NCBI RefSeq assembly: GCF_037996825.1
Contig: NZ_JBBNAC010000001.1
Location: 3,100,001 to 3,164,000, forward strand
Reading direction: 5' to 3'
Length of the DNA: 64,000 nucleotides
From: Bdellovibrio sp. BCCA
GTDB lineage: Bacteria > Bdellovibrionota > Bdellovibrionia > Bdellovibrionales > Bdellovibrionaceae
The position numbers were made by a program, and so were the translations under genes. Under the pieces are notes generated by a model, which saw only the letters and a list, made by a program, of their open reading frames with translations, was not told the origin of the DNA and searched no databases. Of the stretch, positions 33,850-42,010 are shown in pieces. Every line of letters starts with the position of its first letter. The first letter of the stretch is position 1.

Positions 33850-34297
33850 ACGGGTTCGTGATCTCATTCACTTTGTCGAGCAAGAACATCATCCGCTCGA
33901 AGAATTGGAACTGTTTCCGTTTCTGCAAACTCAGCGCTGCCTTCATGAAGGAGGTCCTCGCTGCACTTTTTTTATGGGTATAAGGTTGGAGCTAAATCCT
34001 CTGAGCGACATGCAGAAACATTTAAAAACTTTTTATACAAAAACGTCCTTTCGCCCCAAGGACTATCCTGTGCCTGACTGGCTGACTCCGCAAAGTCCTT
34101 TAAGCATTCCTTTTGAAGAACATGTGATAGGGGCGGATCTGGCGCAAAGTATTCTTTTTCTTTTGGAACCGGAGAACGCTCATCTCCATCAAGAATTTTT
34201 CAAACTTCTTTATGACGATTACTGCCGTCTTTTAAAAATGCACATTGATAAAGAGGACGGATGCCTCTTTATCATGTGCGAGAGAGTTCTGACTTAG
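33782..34297 (+). CDS. Hemerythrin-like (HHE) protein
   Basis: A 171-residue protein with the histidine/acid pattern of hemerythrin-like four-helix bundles: LRLQHQTIL, VEQEHHPLEELELFP, FEEHVIGADL and KMHIDKEDGCLF. A di-iron centre that binds O2 or NO is expected. It starts inside the regulator gene with a strong AAGGAGG and overlaps it by 68 bases, so it is translationally linked. The convergent DUF2249 gene overlaps its stop by four bases; the two families often occur together near NO-related genes. Confidence 0.75.
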   Translation: MKELLNTLRLQHQTILKMLNQPERVRDLIHFVEQEHHPLEELELFPFLQTQRCLHEGGPRCTFFMGIRLELNPLSDMQKHLKTFYTKTSFRPKDYPVPDWLTPQSPLSIPFEEHVIGADLAQSILFLLEPENAHLHQEFFKLLYDDYCRLLKMHIDKEDGCLFIMCERVLT

Positions 34298-34554
34298 TCT
34301 CCACAGAACCCGCAACATCCTTCTTTTTTCTTCTTAGTGATTTTTAATCTCCACGTCTGAGGGCCTTGCTCCAGATATTCATGTTCAAACTGGCCGCCTT
34401 TTAAATCGTTAAACTGTCTTAAAAGCGGGATTGGATCATGAGTATTTACGATCACTAGACTTTCTCCACCTTCCAAATTGTCGAAACTTTGAAAAATAAA
34501 GGCGTGTCTTTCGGGGCCTGGAATCTTTTGGGCTTCAATGACGAAATCGGTCAT
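34294..34554 (-). CDS. DUF2249 protein
   Basis: An 86-residue protein with GERHAFIFQ-like start (PGPERHAFIFQSFDNLEGGE) and VIVNTHDPIPLLRQF, the signature of DUF2249, a small fold often found with denitrification and hemerythrin-like genes. The C-terminus GCCGFCGD could bind metal or form disulfides. A perfect TTGAT-N4-ATCAA box lies 54 bases upstream. The exact function is unknown. Confidence 0.85.
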   Translation of the reverse strand: MTDFVIEAQKIPGPERHAFIFQSFDNLEGGESLVIVNTHDPIPLLRQFNDLKGGQFEHEYLEQGPQTWRLKITKKKKEGCCGFCGD

Positions 34555-34607
34555 AAGAGAATCTCCTTTTTCTTAATTCAAATTAAGAGATTCTCTTTGG
34601 GAAAACA

Positions 34608-34621
34608 TTGATCGATATCAA
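34608..34621. promoter_or_regulatory. FNR/DNR box of the DUF2249 gene
   Basis: TTGATCGATATCAA is a perfect consensus palindrome; it overlaps the sco stop codon and lies 54 bases upstream of the DUF2249 ATG. Confidence 0.85.
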
Positions 34622-35229
34622 TTCTTTAAAAATTTTATTAATTCTTTAGGTTCTTTATCCGCGCCAATCTGCTGGCCGCGAATCACGCCCTCTTTGTCGA
34701 GAACAGTGACGATGAAAGAGTGGTCGTAATCGTTGCCTTCCATCTTTTTATATTTAATTCCCAGTAAATTGGCGATTTCACGCGGTGTTTTATCGGAGGA
34801 AGAAGTATAAAGGCTCCAACGGGAACTGAGCTTTCTTTTCTCTGCATATTTCTTCATCACAGAAGGAGTGTCTACCTTCGGATCAAAACTTACGATCACA
34901 AATCGCGCCTTTAAACCCTGGGCATCCACTTCTTTTTCCAGTTGTTGCATCTGAGAGATAATCAAAGGACAGGCATAAGCGCAGCTTGTATAAGCCATGG
35001 AAATAACCACCGGTTGTCCTTTTAAAGAAACAATAGAAACTTTTTTCCCATTCGAATCTAAAAGTTCTGAACCTAAGTTATAGATAGACTCCTCACTGAG
35101 CTTTGCCGGTTCCACAGCTTCAGAGGTTTCGTTCTTGTCGTGATGCTCGTGCTCATGGGCTTGAACCGCTGAGGCAGATAGAGCAGAAACCAGACTCGCT
35201 ATTAACACAAACTCTCTTAGGTAAGACAT
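34618..35229 (-). CDS. SCO1/SenC-type copper chaperone
   Basis: A 203-residue protein with signal peptide and a His-rich stretch (HEHEHHDKNE) just after it, then a thioredoxin-like fold with the copper-binding CAYAC motif and a distal His in DYDHSFIV. SCO proteins deliver copper to periplasmic cuproenzymes; here NirK, encoded two genes upstream, is the likely client. The ATG at 35229, with AAGGAG six bases upstream, begins two bases after the nirV stop. Confidence 0.9.
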   Translation of the reverse strand: MSYLREFVLIASLVSALSASAVQAHEHEHHDKNETSEAVEPAKLSEESIYNLGSELLDSNGKKVSIVSLKGQPVVISMAYTSCAYACPLIISQMQQLEKEVDAQGLKARFVIVSFDPKVDTPSVMKKYAEKRKLSSRWSLYTSSSDKTPREIANLLGIKYKKMEGNDYDHSFIVTVLDKEGVIRGQQIGADKEPKELIKFLKN

Positions 35230-35231
35230 AA

Positions 35232-35996
35232 TCACTCCTTGTTTTTTACACAGCGAAATCCAAGATTTCTGACTGTGTATTTTGCCTGCAAGCTGCTACG
35301 AAAAGCATAGCGCATGAAGGCCGCATAATCGGCAGGATCCGCAGCGGAGGCCGCACCTCCGCCACAAAATAAATTTCTATCTAAAGCGACATCGGCCCGC
35401 GATTCTCCAGTCACCATGGAGGAATTAAAATCCTCCACCCATTCCCAAATAAGCCCATGCATGTCGTAAACACCGTCGTTATTGGATGCACCAGATCTGA
35501 CAGCAGGCAAAGGCCACTCGGCACTTTTTCCGTACCACTCTAAAATCACAGACTTCAGATCTTTTTTGTCTTTGTAAGGAACAAGTCCGACATATTCCCA
35601 CTCATCAATACTCGCCAGACGTTTACCAAGACTGTCGCAATAAGCGCGAGCCGCATACCAACTGATGCGCACGACAGGGGAAGAAGCCATTGAAGCTTCT
35701 CCAAAGTTGAGATCTTCTTGCCAGTATTCCAAATAATTATTGTCAGAGAATATTTTTTTTACTTTGCTTTTACGCCATTCCGGATGAGTTTTCACGAACT
35801 CCAGATATTCCGCATTAGTGACAGGATTTCTATCAATATAAAACGCGGAAACTTTATGAACGGTTTTATCAAGAAGCGCCGGCATTCGAAACGAACCTGC
35901 GGGGATAAGGATCATGTCCGCTCCCCAGCCAGGCAAAGACATAAGCATCCCAAGAATCAGAATGACTTTGCATGCGGATTTCTTGAGATGCTTCAT
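35232..35996 (-). CDS. nirV: NirV-like formylglycine-generating-enzyme fold protein
   Basis: A 254-residue secreted protein with signal peptide and an FGE-sulfatase (SUMF1) fold: ILIPAGSFRMP, YIDRNPVTNAEYLEFVK, RISWYAARAYCDSLGKRL, MHGLIWEWVEDF and NLGFRCVK. In denitrifiers such a gene downstream of nirK is called nirV; its exact role is not settled. The spacing to nirK is seven bases, and to sco two, giving a nirK-nirV-sco operon. Confidence 0.85.
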   Translation of the reverse strand: MKHLKKSACKVILILGMLMSLPGWGADMILIPAGSFRMPALLDKTVHKVSAFYIDRNPVTNAEYLEFVKTHPEWRKSKVKKIFSDNNYLEYWQEDLNFGEASMASSPVVRISWYAARAYCDSLGKRLASIDEWEYVGLVPYKDKKDLKSVILEWYGKSAEWPLPAVRSGASNNDGVYDMHGLIWEWVEDFNSSMVTGESRADVALDRNLFCGGGAASAADPADYAAFMRYAFRSSLQAKYTVRNLGFRCVKNKE

Positions 35997-36003
35997 AACA
36001 GAC

Positions 36004-37422
36004 CTACTTTTTACCTGAAGCGCGAATTGCTTTCACTTCTTCAGGAGTTACTTTTTTCTTTGAATTACCCCAAGCGCTGTAAACATAGTTCAACACGTTA
36101 GCAGCTTCTTCATCAGAAAGAACTTGGGCAGGCATAATGGAGTTGTACTCTTTGCCATTTACAGTGATTTTTCCTTCTAAACCATGCACGACTGCTGAGA
36201 TGGCTTTGTCTTTATTGTTATTAAGGAAGTCCGACTTCGCAAGAGGAGGGAATGCTCCCGGTACACCTTGACCATTTGCCTGATGGCAGGCAAAGCAAGA
36301 CGACTCGAAAATTCTTTTTCCGCGAACAATACTTTCTTCAATAGTCTTCGCTGGAATTAATTTTGGAGCACCATCACCCACTTCTTGGATCACACCGCCC
36401 TCAGGAAGATAAATACCGTCTTCAGTTTTACCTGAGTAAACTTCCTTATCGGCGTCACCTTCCACTTTGATCATTCCTAAAGCACCTTTATTAAAGGCGC
36501 GGAAGATCGAGTGATCGACAAGAATGAAAGTCCCAGTAGTCTGCAACTTAAAGTCCACGATGGCAGATCCGCCGGCAGGAATCAAAGTAGTTTGCACGTT
36601 TTCATTTACTAACTTTCCGCCTTCGACATAAACCTTATCAAAGATCTCCCCGATGACGTGGAATGAAGACACGAGGTTAGGACCGCCGTTTCCGACAAAT
36701 AAGCGCACAGTCTCGCCAGTTTTTGCTTTCATCGCTTTGTCGCCGACCAGAGCGCCTACGTTTCCGTTAAAGACGACGTAGTCAGGTTTTTCTTCAACAG
36801 CTTTAGTCATACTAAACGGCTGAAGTCCCGCAGCTCCGTATTTTCCTTTAGTGTAGAACTCACTTTGCATGACATAAAATTCGCGATCCACTTTAGGTAA
36901 ACCTTCTTTAGGTTCAACCAAAATCAAACCGTACATACCGTTAGCTATATGCATACCCACAGGTGCAGTTGCACAGTGATAAACATAGAGTCCCGGATTC
37001 AACGCTTTAAAGTTGAAAGTTGAGCTGTGGCCCGGAGCTGTGAAGGAACCTTCCGCTCCCCCGCCCTGCCCTGTAACAGCATGCAAGTCGATATTATGTG
37101 GCAATTTGCTGGAAGGATGATTGTGCAAATGGAACTGCACGTGGTCTCCCTCACGAATGCGGATGAATTTGCCTGGAACCTTTCCACCGAATGTCCAGAA
37201 AGTGTAATCCACTCCGTCAGCGAGACGCATTTTCACTTCTTTTGTTTCAAGATTTACAATGACTTTTGTTGGGTACTTACGAGTGATAGGTGGTGGAACT
37301 TCAGGCGCGTCAGTTAATACCGCGACTTCTTCACCTTTAATTTTTTCTTCGGCGTTTGCAACAACGGCTAATAGACATGCCGCCAAAACCGCAAGAGGCT
37401 TTTTAACAATTGAGTATTTCAT
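36004..37422 (-). CDS. nirK: Copper nitrite reductase with C-terminal cytochrome c domain
   Basis: A 472-residue periplasmic protein with signal peptide (ending AVVANA). Two cupredoxin domains carry the type 1 and type 2 copper ligands: [10 protein letters not shown] (with catalytic Asp), [25 protein letters not shown] and LVDHSIF. After about residue 360 a cytochrome c domain follows, with CFACH and a Met in NSIMPAQV. It reduces nitrite to NO; the fused haem domain should feed electrons to the copper site. AAGGAG precedes the ATG at 37422. A variant FNR-type palindrome lies 58 bases upstream. Confidence 0.95.
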   Translation of the reverse strand: MKYSIVKKPLAVLAACLLAVVANAEEKIKGEEVAVLTDAPEVPPPITRKYPTKVIVNLETKEVKMRLADGVDYTFWTFGGKVPGKFIRIREGDHVQFHLHNHPSSKLPHNIDLHAVTGQGGGAEGSFTAPGHSSTFNFKALNPGLYVYHCATAPVGMHIANGMYGLILVEPKEGLPKVDREFYVMQSEFYTKGKYGAAGLQPFSMTKAVEEKPDYVVFNGNVGALVGDKAMKAKTGETVRLFVGNGGPNLVSSFHVIGEIFDKVYVEGGKLVNENVQTTLIPAGGSAIVDFKLQTTGTFILVDHSIFRAFNKGALGMIKVEGDADKEVYSGKTEDGIYLPEGGVIQEVGDGAPKLIPAKTIEESIVRGKRIFESSCFACHQANGQGVPGAFPPLAKSDFLNNNKDKAISAVVHGLEGKITVNGKEYNSIMPAQVLSDEEAANVLNYVYSAWGNSKKKVTPEEVKAIRASGKK

Positions 37423-37479
37423 CTTAGTCTCCTTGCTGATGACTCCATTTAATCCTATGAGGAGTTTCGCGTCCATAAC

Positions 37480-37493
37480 ATGACGGTGGTCAA
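37480..37493. promoter_or_regulatory. Variant FNR-type box of nirK-nirV-sco
   Basis: ATGACGGTGGTCAA has a TGAC-N4-GTCA core, 58 bases upstream of nirK, like the pseudoazurin site. Confidence 0.6.
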
Positions 37494-37634
37494 CTTTGTG
37501 GTCTAGAAGAATATAAATCCATTCCGGGGGTGGAGAGGGCGGACCTTTTTGGGTGAGTGTTTCAAAGTTAGACAGGACCAAATGCCTAAAAACAAATAAA
37601 AAGGGGGCTTACAAAGTCTCTTTTTTGCACTTTA

Positions 37635-38102
37635 ATGCCGTCGATGAAGACACGTATGCACAAGCTGATGTTGGCGGTATTAATTCTATGCACTTTTTCT
37701 GTGACGACAGTCCATGCTCAGGGGCTTTGCTACGTTCCCGTTAAGAACAGCCGCCTCGCCATGGATCAACGAGATGATCAGCGCATGAAATGTTTGAAGC
37801 ACAAGAAAGGGCAAATCAACGTCACTCAGTGTTTGAATATTGCAAAGTCTATGGAGTATTCAACCAACGCTGAAGATGCACGTTTAGTGTGTCTGTACGA
37901 TCTTCGCCCAACTTTGAAAGAGTGTTTTGCGATTTCAAAATCAATGGAGTATCCTGATTCAGGAGATGAAGCTCGTTGGGAATGTCTTCGCCGTTTCAAT
38001 AAAACGATCACGGTAAAACAGTGCAAAAAAATCGCAGACAGCATGAGCTATCCTGCCAACACAGACCGAGCAACTCAGTATTGCTCTTCTGAGTTACAAT
38101 AA
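37635..38102 (+). CDS. Secreted cysteine-repeat protein of unknown family
   Basis: A 155-residue protein with signal peptide (ending TTVHAQG). The mature part contains three tandem copies of a unit of about 40 residues: CLNIAKSMEYSTNAEDARLV, CFAISKSMEYPDSGDEARWE and CKKIADSMSYPANTDRATQY, each with paired cysteines and a helix-turn-helix-like spacing. The family is not recognised. Upstream ribosome-binding sequence is weak; an in-frame ATG at 37644 is an alternative start. It is transcribed away from nirK. Confidence 0.7.
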   Translation: MPSMKTRMHKLMLAVLILCTFSVTTVHAQGLCYVPVKNSRLAMDQRDDQRMKCLKHKKGQINVTQCLNIAKSMEYSTNAEDARLVCLYDLRPTLKECFAISKSMEYPDSGDEARWECLRRFNKTITVKQCKKIADSMSYPANTDRATQYCSSELQ

Positions 38103-38177
38103 TTTTTTCGCGGAATCTAATCTCACTCGCATTCTAGACTTTAGTGTCATTTATTACAAATTTGCAAAAAACCAGAC

Positions 38178-38219
38178 TTGCCGTTGTAATGGATGGTCCC
38201 TATTCTGTCCTCATAGGAC
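38178..38219 (+). promoter_or_regulatory. Sigma70-like promoter and possible operator of the TetR gene
   Basis: TTGCCG (38178-38183) and TATTCT (38201-38206) are separated by 17 bases. Immediately downstream GTCCT-CAT-AGGAC is a perfect inverted repeat (38207-38219) that could be an autoregulatory operator. Confidence 0.45.
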
Positions 38220-38250
38220 TCGTTAATCCTAGAAAGGGATAGCTCTTATC

Positions 38251-38937
38251 ATGACTCAATCTATGGAAGAAAAAGCGAAGAAGACTAAGATTATTGTTAA
38301 AGCACCAACTCAGGAACGTTCTCGTCAAACAGTCGCAACCATCTTAGATGCCTGTTCTCGTTTGCTGATTTCTGAAGGGTTCTATTCAATCACCACAGAT
38401 AAAATTGCCAAAGAAGCCGGCGTGAGCATCGGTTCTCTTTATCAATTTTTCGGAAACAAAGAGTCTGTTGTTCAAGCTGTTGTTAAAAATATCATTGAAG
38501 AAGACAAGCGTTTGATCAGCGAAAAAATGCGCGCCATCTCTCCCCTTCCTCCGGAACAACGCGTGAAAGGCATGATCGAACTTGCCGTGGAAACAATCCG
38601 CCGCAACTCAGAGCTTCGTGCCAAGCTAACGACGATCCAATATTACGTGGCGGACGCTGCTTATATCTCTGAATCTATCCGCTTCTTCCAAGAAGTGGTT
38701 CGATACAATCTTCCGCAAATCCCAGGTCGCGACATGGATAAGGTTTCTTATCTTGTTGTAAATGCGTTTATCGGACTTGTGAACACAATGTCGATCGATA
38801 AGCCGGAAGCCATCCATGATCAAGGTATCGTGAATGAAATCACTCAATTGTTCTTTAAATATCTAGATATTGAAAATCCAGTAGCAACGGCCACCGTCGG
38901 CGCTTCTGCAACTCGCGCAAAGGGCGACTTTATCTAA
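38251..38937 (+). CDS. TetR family transcriptional regulator
   Basis: A 228-residue regulator. The N-terminal helix-turn-helix reads RSRQTVATILDACSRLLISEG, then TTDKIAKEAGVSIGSLYQFFG, typical of TetR. The C-terminal ligand domain (about residues 85-205) is not assignable to a subtype. No divergent target gene is adjacent, so its regulon is unknown; autoregulation via the downstream-of-promoter repeat is plausible. Confidence 0.9.
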   Translation: MTQSMEEKAKKTKIIVKAPTQERSRQTVATILDACSRLLISEGFYSITTDKIAKEAGVSIGSLYQFFGNKESVVQAVVKNIIEEDKRLISEKMRAISPLPPEQRVKGMIELAVETIRRNSELRAKLTTIQYYVADAAYISESIRFFQEVVRYNLPQIPGRDMDKVSYLVVNAFIGLVNTMSIDKPEAIHDQGIVNEITQLFFKYLDIENPVATATVGASATRAKGDFI

Positions 38938-38962
38938 ACCTTTTTTAGTCCGGACTCTGTTG

Positions 38963-38998
38963 GGGGCCTCGATCGAAGGATTGAAGCCCCTTTTTTAT
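38963..38998 (+). terminator. Terminator of the TetR gene
   Basis: GGGGCCTCGATC and GATTGAAGCCCC form an imperfect 12-bp stem around GAAG, followed by TTTTTTATTT. Its 3' half is also the left arm of a larger inverted repeat. Confidence 0.8.
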
Positions 38999-39126
38999 TT
39001 GTGGCCTCCGCTGCGGTCGGCACGCCATCCGGGCTCAGTCGCCGCCGCACGTTGTGCGGTTCGCGCCATCGTGGCGCCGACGAAGGCCTCTCTTCGGGAG
39101 GTCACAAATAAAAAAGGATCTTCAAT
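38980..39126. repeat. GC-rich palindromic intergenic element with 30-bp imperfect inverted arms
   Basis: The arms at 38980-39009 and 39097-39126 match at 27 of 30 positions. The 87-base core is much richer in GC than the surroundings and contains nested hairpins (CCGCAC-GTT-GTGCGG and GCGCCA-TCG-TGGCGC). No reading frame is evident. It could be a REP/MITE-like element or a structured RNA. Confidence 0.6.
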
Positions 39127-39200
39127 CTTTGATAAAATTCATAGAATGGCTTAAAAAGGTTTTTGGATAACTGCGTATTGTGAATGCAGGATTCCGGAAA

Positions 39201-39233
39201 TAAAAAAAGCCTCCGTTTGGAGGCTTTTTTTTT
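39201..39233. terminator. Bidirectional terminator
   Basis: AGCCTCC-GTTT-GGAGGCT with A-tract before and T-tract after; it ends the minus-strand lytic transglycosylase gene. Confidence 0.85.
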
Positions 39234-39238
39234 GAGAG

Positions 39239-40429
39239 CTATCTTGGGCTCTTTTTGTTATCTTCCATCGCGACGGTTCTATTCTTTCTCGCGAGAGAAA
39301 TGAGTGCGATGTTGTATTTGTCTTTCGGAATCGCGATCACTGTGTGGGCTGGAATCGGAGTTCCTTTGCGGGCTTTTTGCGTCAAGTGTGGGTTGTACAT
39401 TTGCGCTTTTTCATCGTCGCCGTCAAACCAGCTTACGATCTCTTTGTATTTTACGGACACTGGCAATTTCAGATCTTGAGAGTTAAAAGGCTTTGACCAT
39501 ACAACAGAGCCGAAGTATTTGCCTGCGTTCTTTTCTACTTCAAGAGCGGCTAGGAAACTGGCGTAGAAGTTTCTAGAGGCAAAGCCGAAGCTCTTACGAG
39601 ACTTCACATTTTGCACAAGTTCTCCCAATTCACGAGTTTCATAGCTCTTTGTCATTTTCAAAACGCCTGTCGGTCCATGGTTGTAACCAGTGACCGCTAA
39701 AGGCCAAGAATCAAGCATATTGTAGTTTTGGCGCAAAAGTTTTGCCGCCAATTTAGTCGCCTCTAGCGGGTGATTTCTTTTATCCACCACCGGAGAAATC
39801 ATTCTATACGGACGAGCCGTGTACGGCATGATTTGCCAGATACCGCTCGCGCCCACTTTCGATCTTGCCATGATGTTGAAAGAACTTTCCACAAACGCCA
39901 AACGAGTCAATTCGATCGGCATATTGGCATCGCGGAAGATTTTTTCCATATCTTCTATGTAACGGCCCGAATAGAAAATTGCGTCTTGCATGCGGTCTTT
40001 TTGACCCAGTTGAAAACGCAAACGATCTTTTTCTTCTTTAGTGAGCTTCAAACCGATGATGCTTTTAACTTCATCGACTTTCTTTTGTTTTTCACGCTCT
40101 GTCGTTAGACCTGTGAGATCCACAACTTCATACACAGTCTCTACATTTTCGGCGTCATGGATGACACCTTGGTTTGTAGAATATTTGGTATAGATATCAA
40201 TCCAGAATTGAACCTGTTTTTCCATTCCTTTAGGAATAGCAAACGCGTCTTCTTTGTAACCCAAAGCCGAATTCTGGTCTTTAAATACAGGCGCGCGCCA
40301 TGGACGACTTTCTTCAGGGCTGCGACCGAGAACTTGTGGAACGACTTGACCTGCAATATCGTTCTGCGCAAATGCCACTGGAGAAATCAAAAGACCCGCG
40401 TATAAAATTGAGACAGTGATTTTCTTCAT
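39239..40429 (-). CDS. Secreted lytic transglycosylase (SLT domain, MltD-like)
   Basis: A 396-residue protein with signal peptide (ending SPVAFA). The SLT domain holds the catalytic glutamate in LAFVESSFNIMARSKVGASG, followed by IWQIMPYTARPY and AVTGYNHGPTGV. A C-terminal segment (about residues 330-390) may be a degenerate LysM-like part. It cleaves glycan strands with formation of anhydro-MurNAc in the periplasm, for cell-wall growth or prey wall remodelling. AAGGTGA precedes the ATG. Confidence 0.9.
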   Translation of the reverse strand: MKKITVSILYAGLLISPVAFAQNDIAGQVVPQVLGRSPEESRPWRAPVFKDQNSALGYKEDAFAIPKGMEKQVQFWIDIYTKYSTNQGVIHDAENVETVYEVVDLTGLTTEREKQKKVDEVKSIIGLKLTKEEKDRLRFQLGQKDRMQDAIFYSGRYIEDMEKIFRDANMPIELTRLAFVESSFNIMARSKVGASGIWQIMPYTARPYRMISPVVDKRNHPLEATKLAAKLLRQNYNMLDSWPLAVTGYNHGPTGVLKMTKSYETRELGELVQNVKSRKSFGFASRNFYASFLAALEVEKNAGKYFGSVVWSKPFNSQDLKLPVSVKYKEIVSWFDGDDEKAQMYNPHLTQKARKGTPIPAHTVIAIPKDKYNIALISLARKNRTVAMEDNKKSPR

Positions 40430-40460
40430 CTAACGTTCACCTTCCAGTCACTTCATCGGC

Positions 40461-41891
40461 TTATTTTACAAGATAGATAAGCAAATTATCAAAAAACGAA
40501 CGAATCTTCGCCTCATCCGTAGACCCGTTGTAAATAAATGAAAAAGTGATCACATTTCCATCTTCAATACCCGCGTATCCAGCCAGAGAAACGACGTTCG
40601 TCAAGAATCCCGTTTTAGCACGAACCCAACGTTCCGCTTTGGAGTTCTTCATGCGCTTTTTGAGCGTGCCATCAATACCCGCGATGGGCAAGGATGTGAG
40701 GAACTCCGGCTGGACTTGAAAATCATTGCGCAAATGTTGCAACACTTTCCACATCGCAAACGGTGACATTTTATTTTCACGCGTCAAACCTGATGGCGAT
40801 TCCAAGCGGTATTGATCCGCGGGAACCCCCAGACTTTGCATGTGCTCATTGATAACTTGCATTCCATCCGCAAGACTTGCGCCCTTTGTTTTTTTTACGG
40901 CTCCTAGGTTTTTTGTCAGCATCTCGGCCACATAGTTGTTGGAAAACTTATTCATGTCCGCCACAACTTGCTCAATGGCCTTGCTTTCAGACTCAGCAAG
41001 AACATCGGCCTTTTCTGGTGTGACACCGTTCTTGATAGAACCGGTGAGTTGAACACCCCTTTGCGCTAAAAAAGATTTCAAATTATAACCTGCCCAAAGG
41101 TCGGGTTGCGTGATGTTCTTAAAGATCACCACTTCTTTAAGTCCCTGTCCGATGGAACCACCGACATGGATGACGTCACCTTCGAATTTCTTATCTTCCT
41201 GACGATCCGCAAGGAGTTTATTATCTGATCCCGCCACTGTTTTTGCTTTATTCACCAAGCGGATGTAGTCGTTTTGCGGATCAATGAAAACCTCGGCCCC
41301 ATTGCCTTTGCCGTTGGAGCGCACAAAAATATTCACAGAATTCCAGTTAAAACTCATCGCTCCTGTTGGTGCATCATAAGCGCGGTCCACACGCTCTTTT
41401 TGGCGGCTGACGTCATAACGGACTTTGTCGAATAAAGAGTCATCCACCACAACGTCGCCTTCGATTCTTGTAATTCCGTTGCGCAGGAAGGCGTTTACTA
41501 AATACCACATGTTTTCAGAAACAAACGAAGGATCACCGCCCCCTTTTAGATACAGATTTCCTTTAAGAACTCCGTTCTTAGGTTCTGCACTCGCAAGCAA
41601 CTGTGTTTTAAATTTATGACCGGGAGGAAAATGCGCCAATGCCGCGGAAGCCGTTGCGACTTTTGAAATCGATGCCGGGATCATCGTTTTTTTCCCGTTT
41701 ATATCCAGAAGAACTTTCATATCCTGGCCTTCACCCACCGTGGCGTACATACCAACATCTGAAAGCTGCACTCCGAATTTTTTAGCCAACGCTTGGAACT
41801 CTTTTTCCACATCCGCAAACTTATTTGCTTCAACGGGCTGGGCATGTACGGACAACGAGAACAACAGGACGGCGGCAATAATAAATTTCAC
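40461..41891 (-). CDS. dacB: D-alanyl-D-alanine carboxypeptidase/endopeptidase (PBP4 family)
   Basis: A 476-residue penicillin-binding protein of the PBP4/DacB (S13) family with signal peptide. Active-site motifs are SISKVA (SxxK), SNNYVAEML (SxN) and RAKTGFL (KTG). It hydrolyses D-Ala-D-Ala and cross-links in the periplasm. The start is GTG at 41891 with GAGGAA upstream. In Bdellovibrio, DacB enzymes are known to act on the prey wall during invasion; whether this copy does is not visible from sequence. Confidence 0.93.
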   Translation of the reverse strand: MKFIIAAVLLFSLSVHAQPVEANKFADVEKEFQALAKKFGVQLSDVGMYATVGEGQDMKVLLDINGKKTMIPASISKVATASAALAHFPPGHKFKTQLLASAEPKNGVLKGNLYLKGGGDPSFVSENMWYLVNAFLRNGITRIEGDVVVDDSLFDKVRYDVSRQKERVDRAYDAPTGAMSFNWNSVNIFVRSNGKGNGAEVFIDPQNDYIRLVNKAKTVAGSDNKLLADRQEDKKFEGDVIHVGGSIGQGLKEVVIFKNITQPDLWAGYNLKSFLAQRGVQLTGSIKNGVTPEKADVLAESESKAIEQVVADMNKFSNNYVAEMLTKNLGAVKKTKGASLADGMQVINEHMQSLGVPADQYRLESPSGLTRENKMSPFAMWKVLQHLRNDFQVQPEFLTSLPIAGIDGTLKKRMKNSKAERWVRAKTGFLTNVVSLAGYAGIEDGNVITFSFIYNGSTDEAKIRSFFDNLLIYLVK

Positions 41892-42010
41892 GATACTATT
41901 CCTCTGTGGTTAGAGCGCGTGCTCTTAGGACTAAGTCTAGGAGTCTAGCCTATGTTAATTGTTATAGTTTTTCTTCGCAAGAACCAGAGTGAATTGTTAG
42001 ACTGAAGTTC

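Noticed and set aside
38999-39120. GC-rich stretch considered as a tRNA or other known structured RNA
   Set aside because: No acceptor stem, anticodon arm or T-loop signature; the hairpins are simple palindromes.
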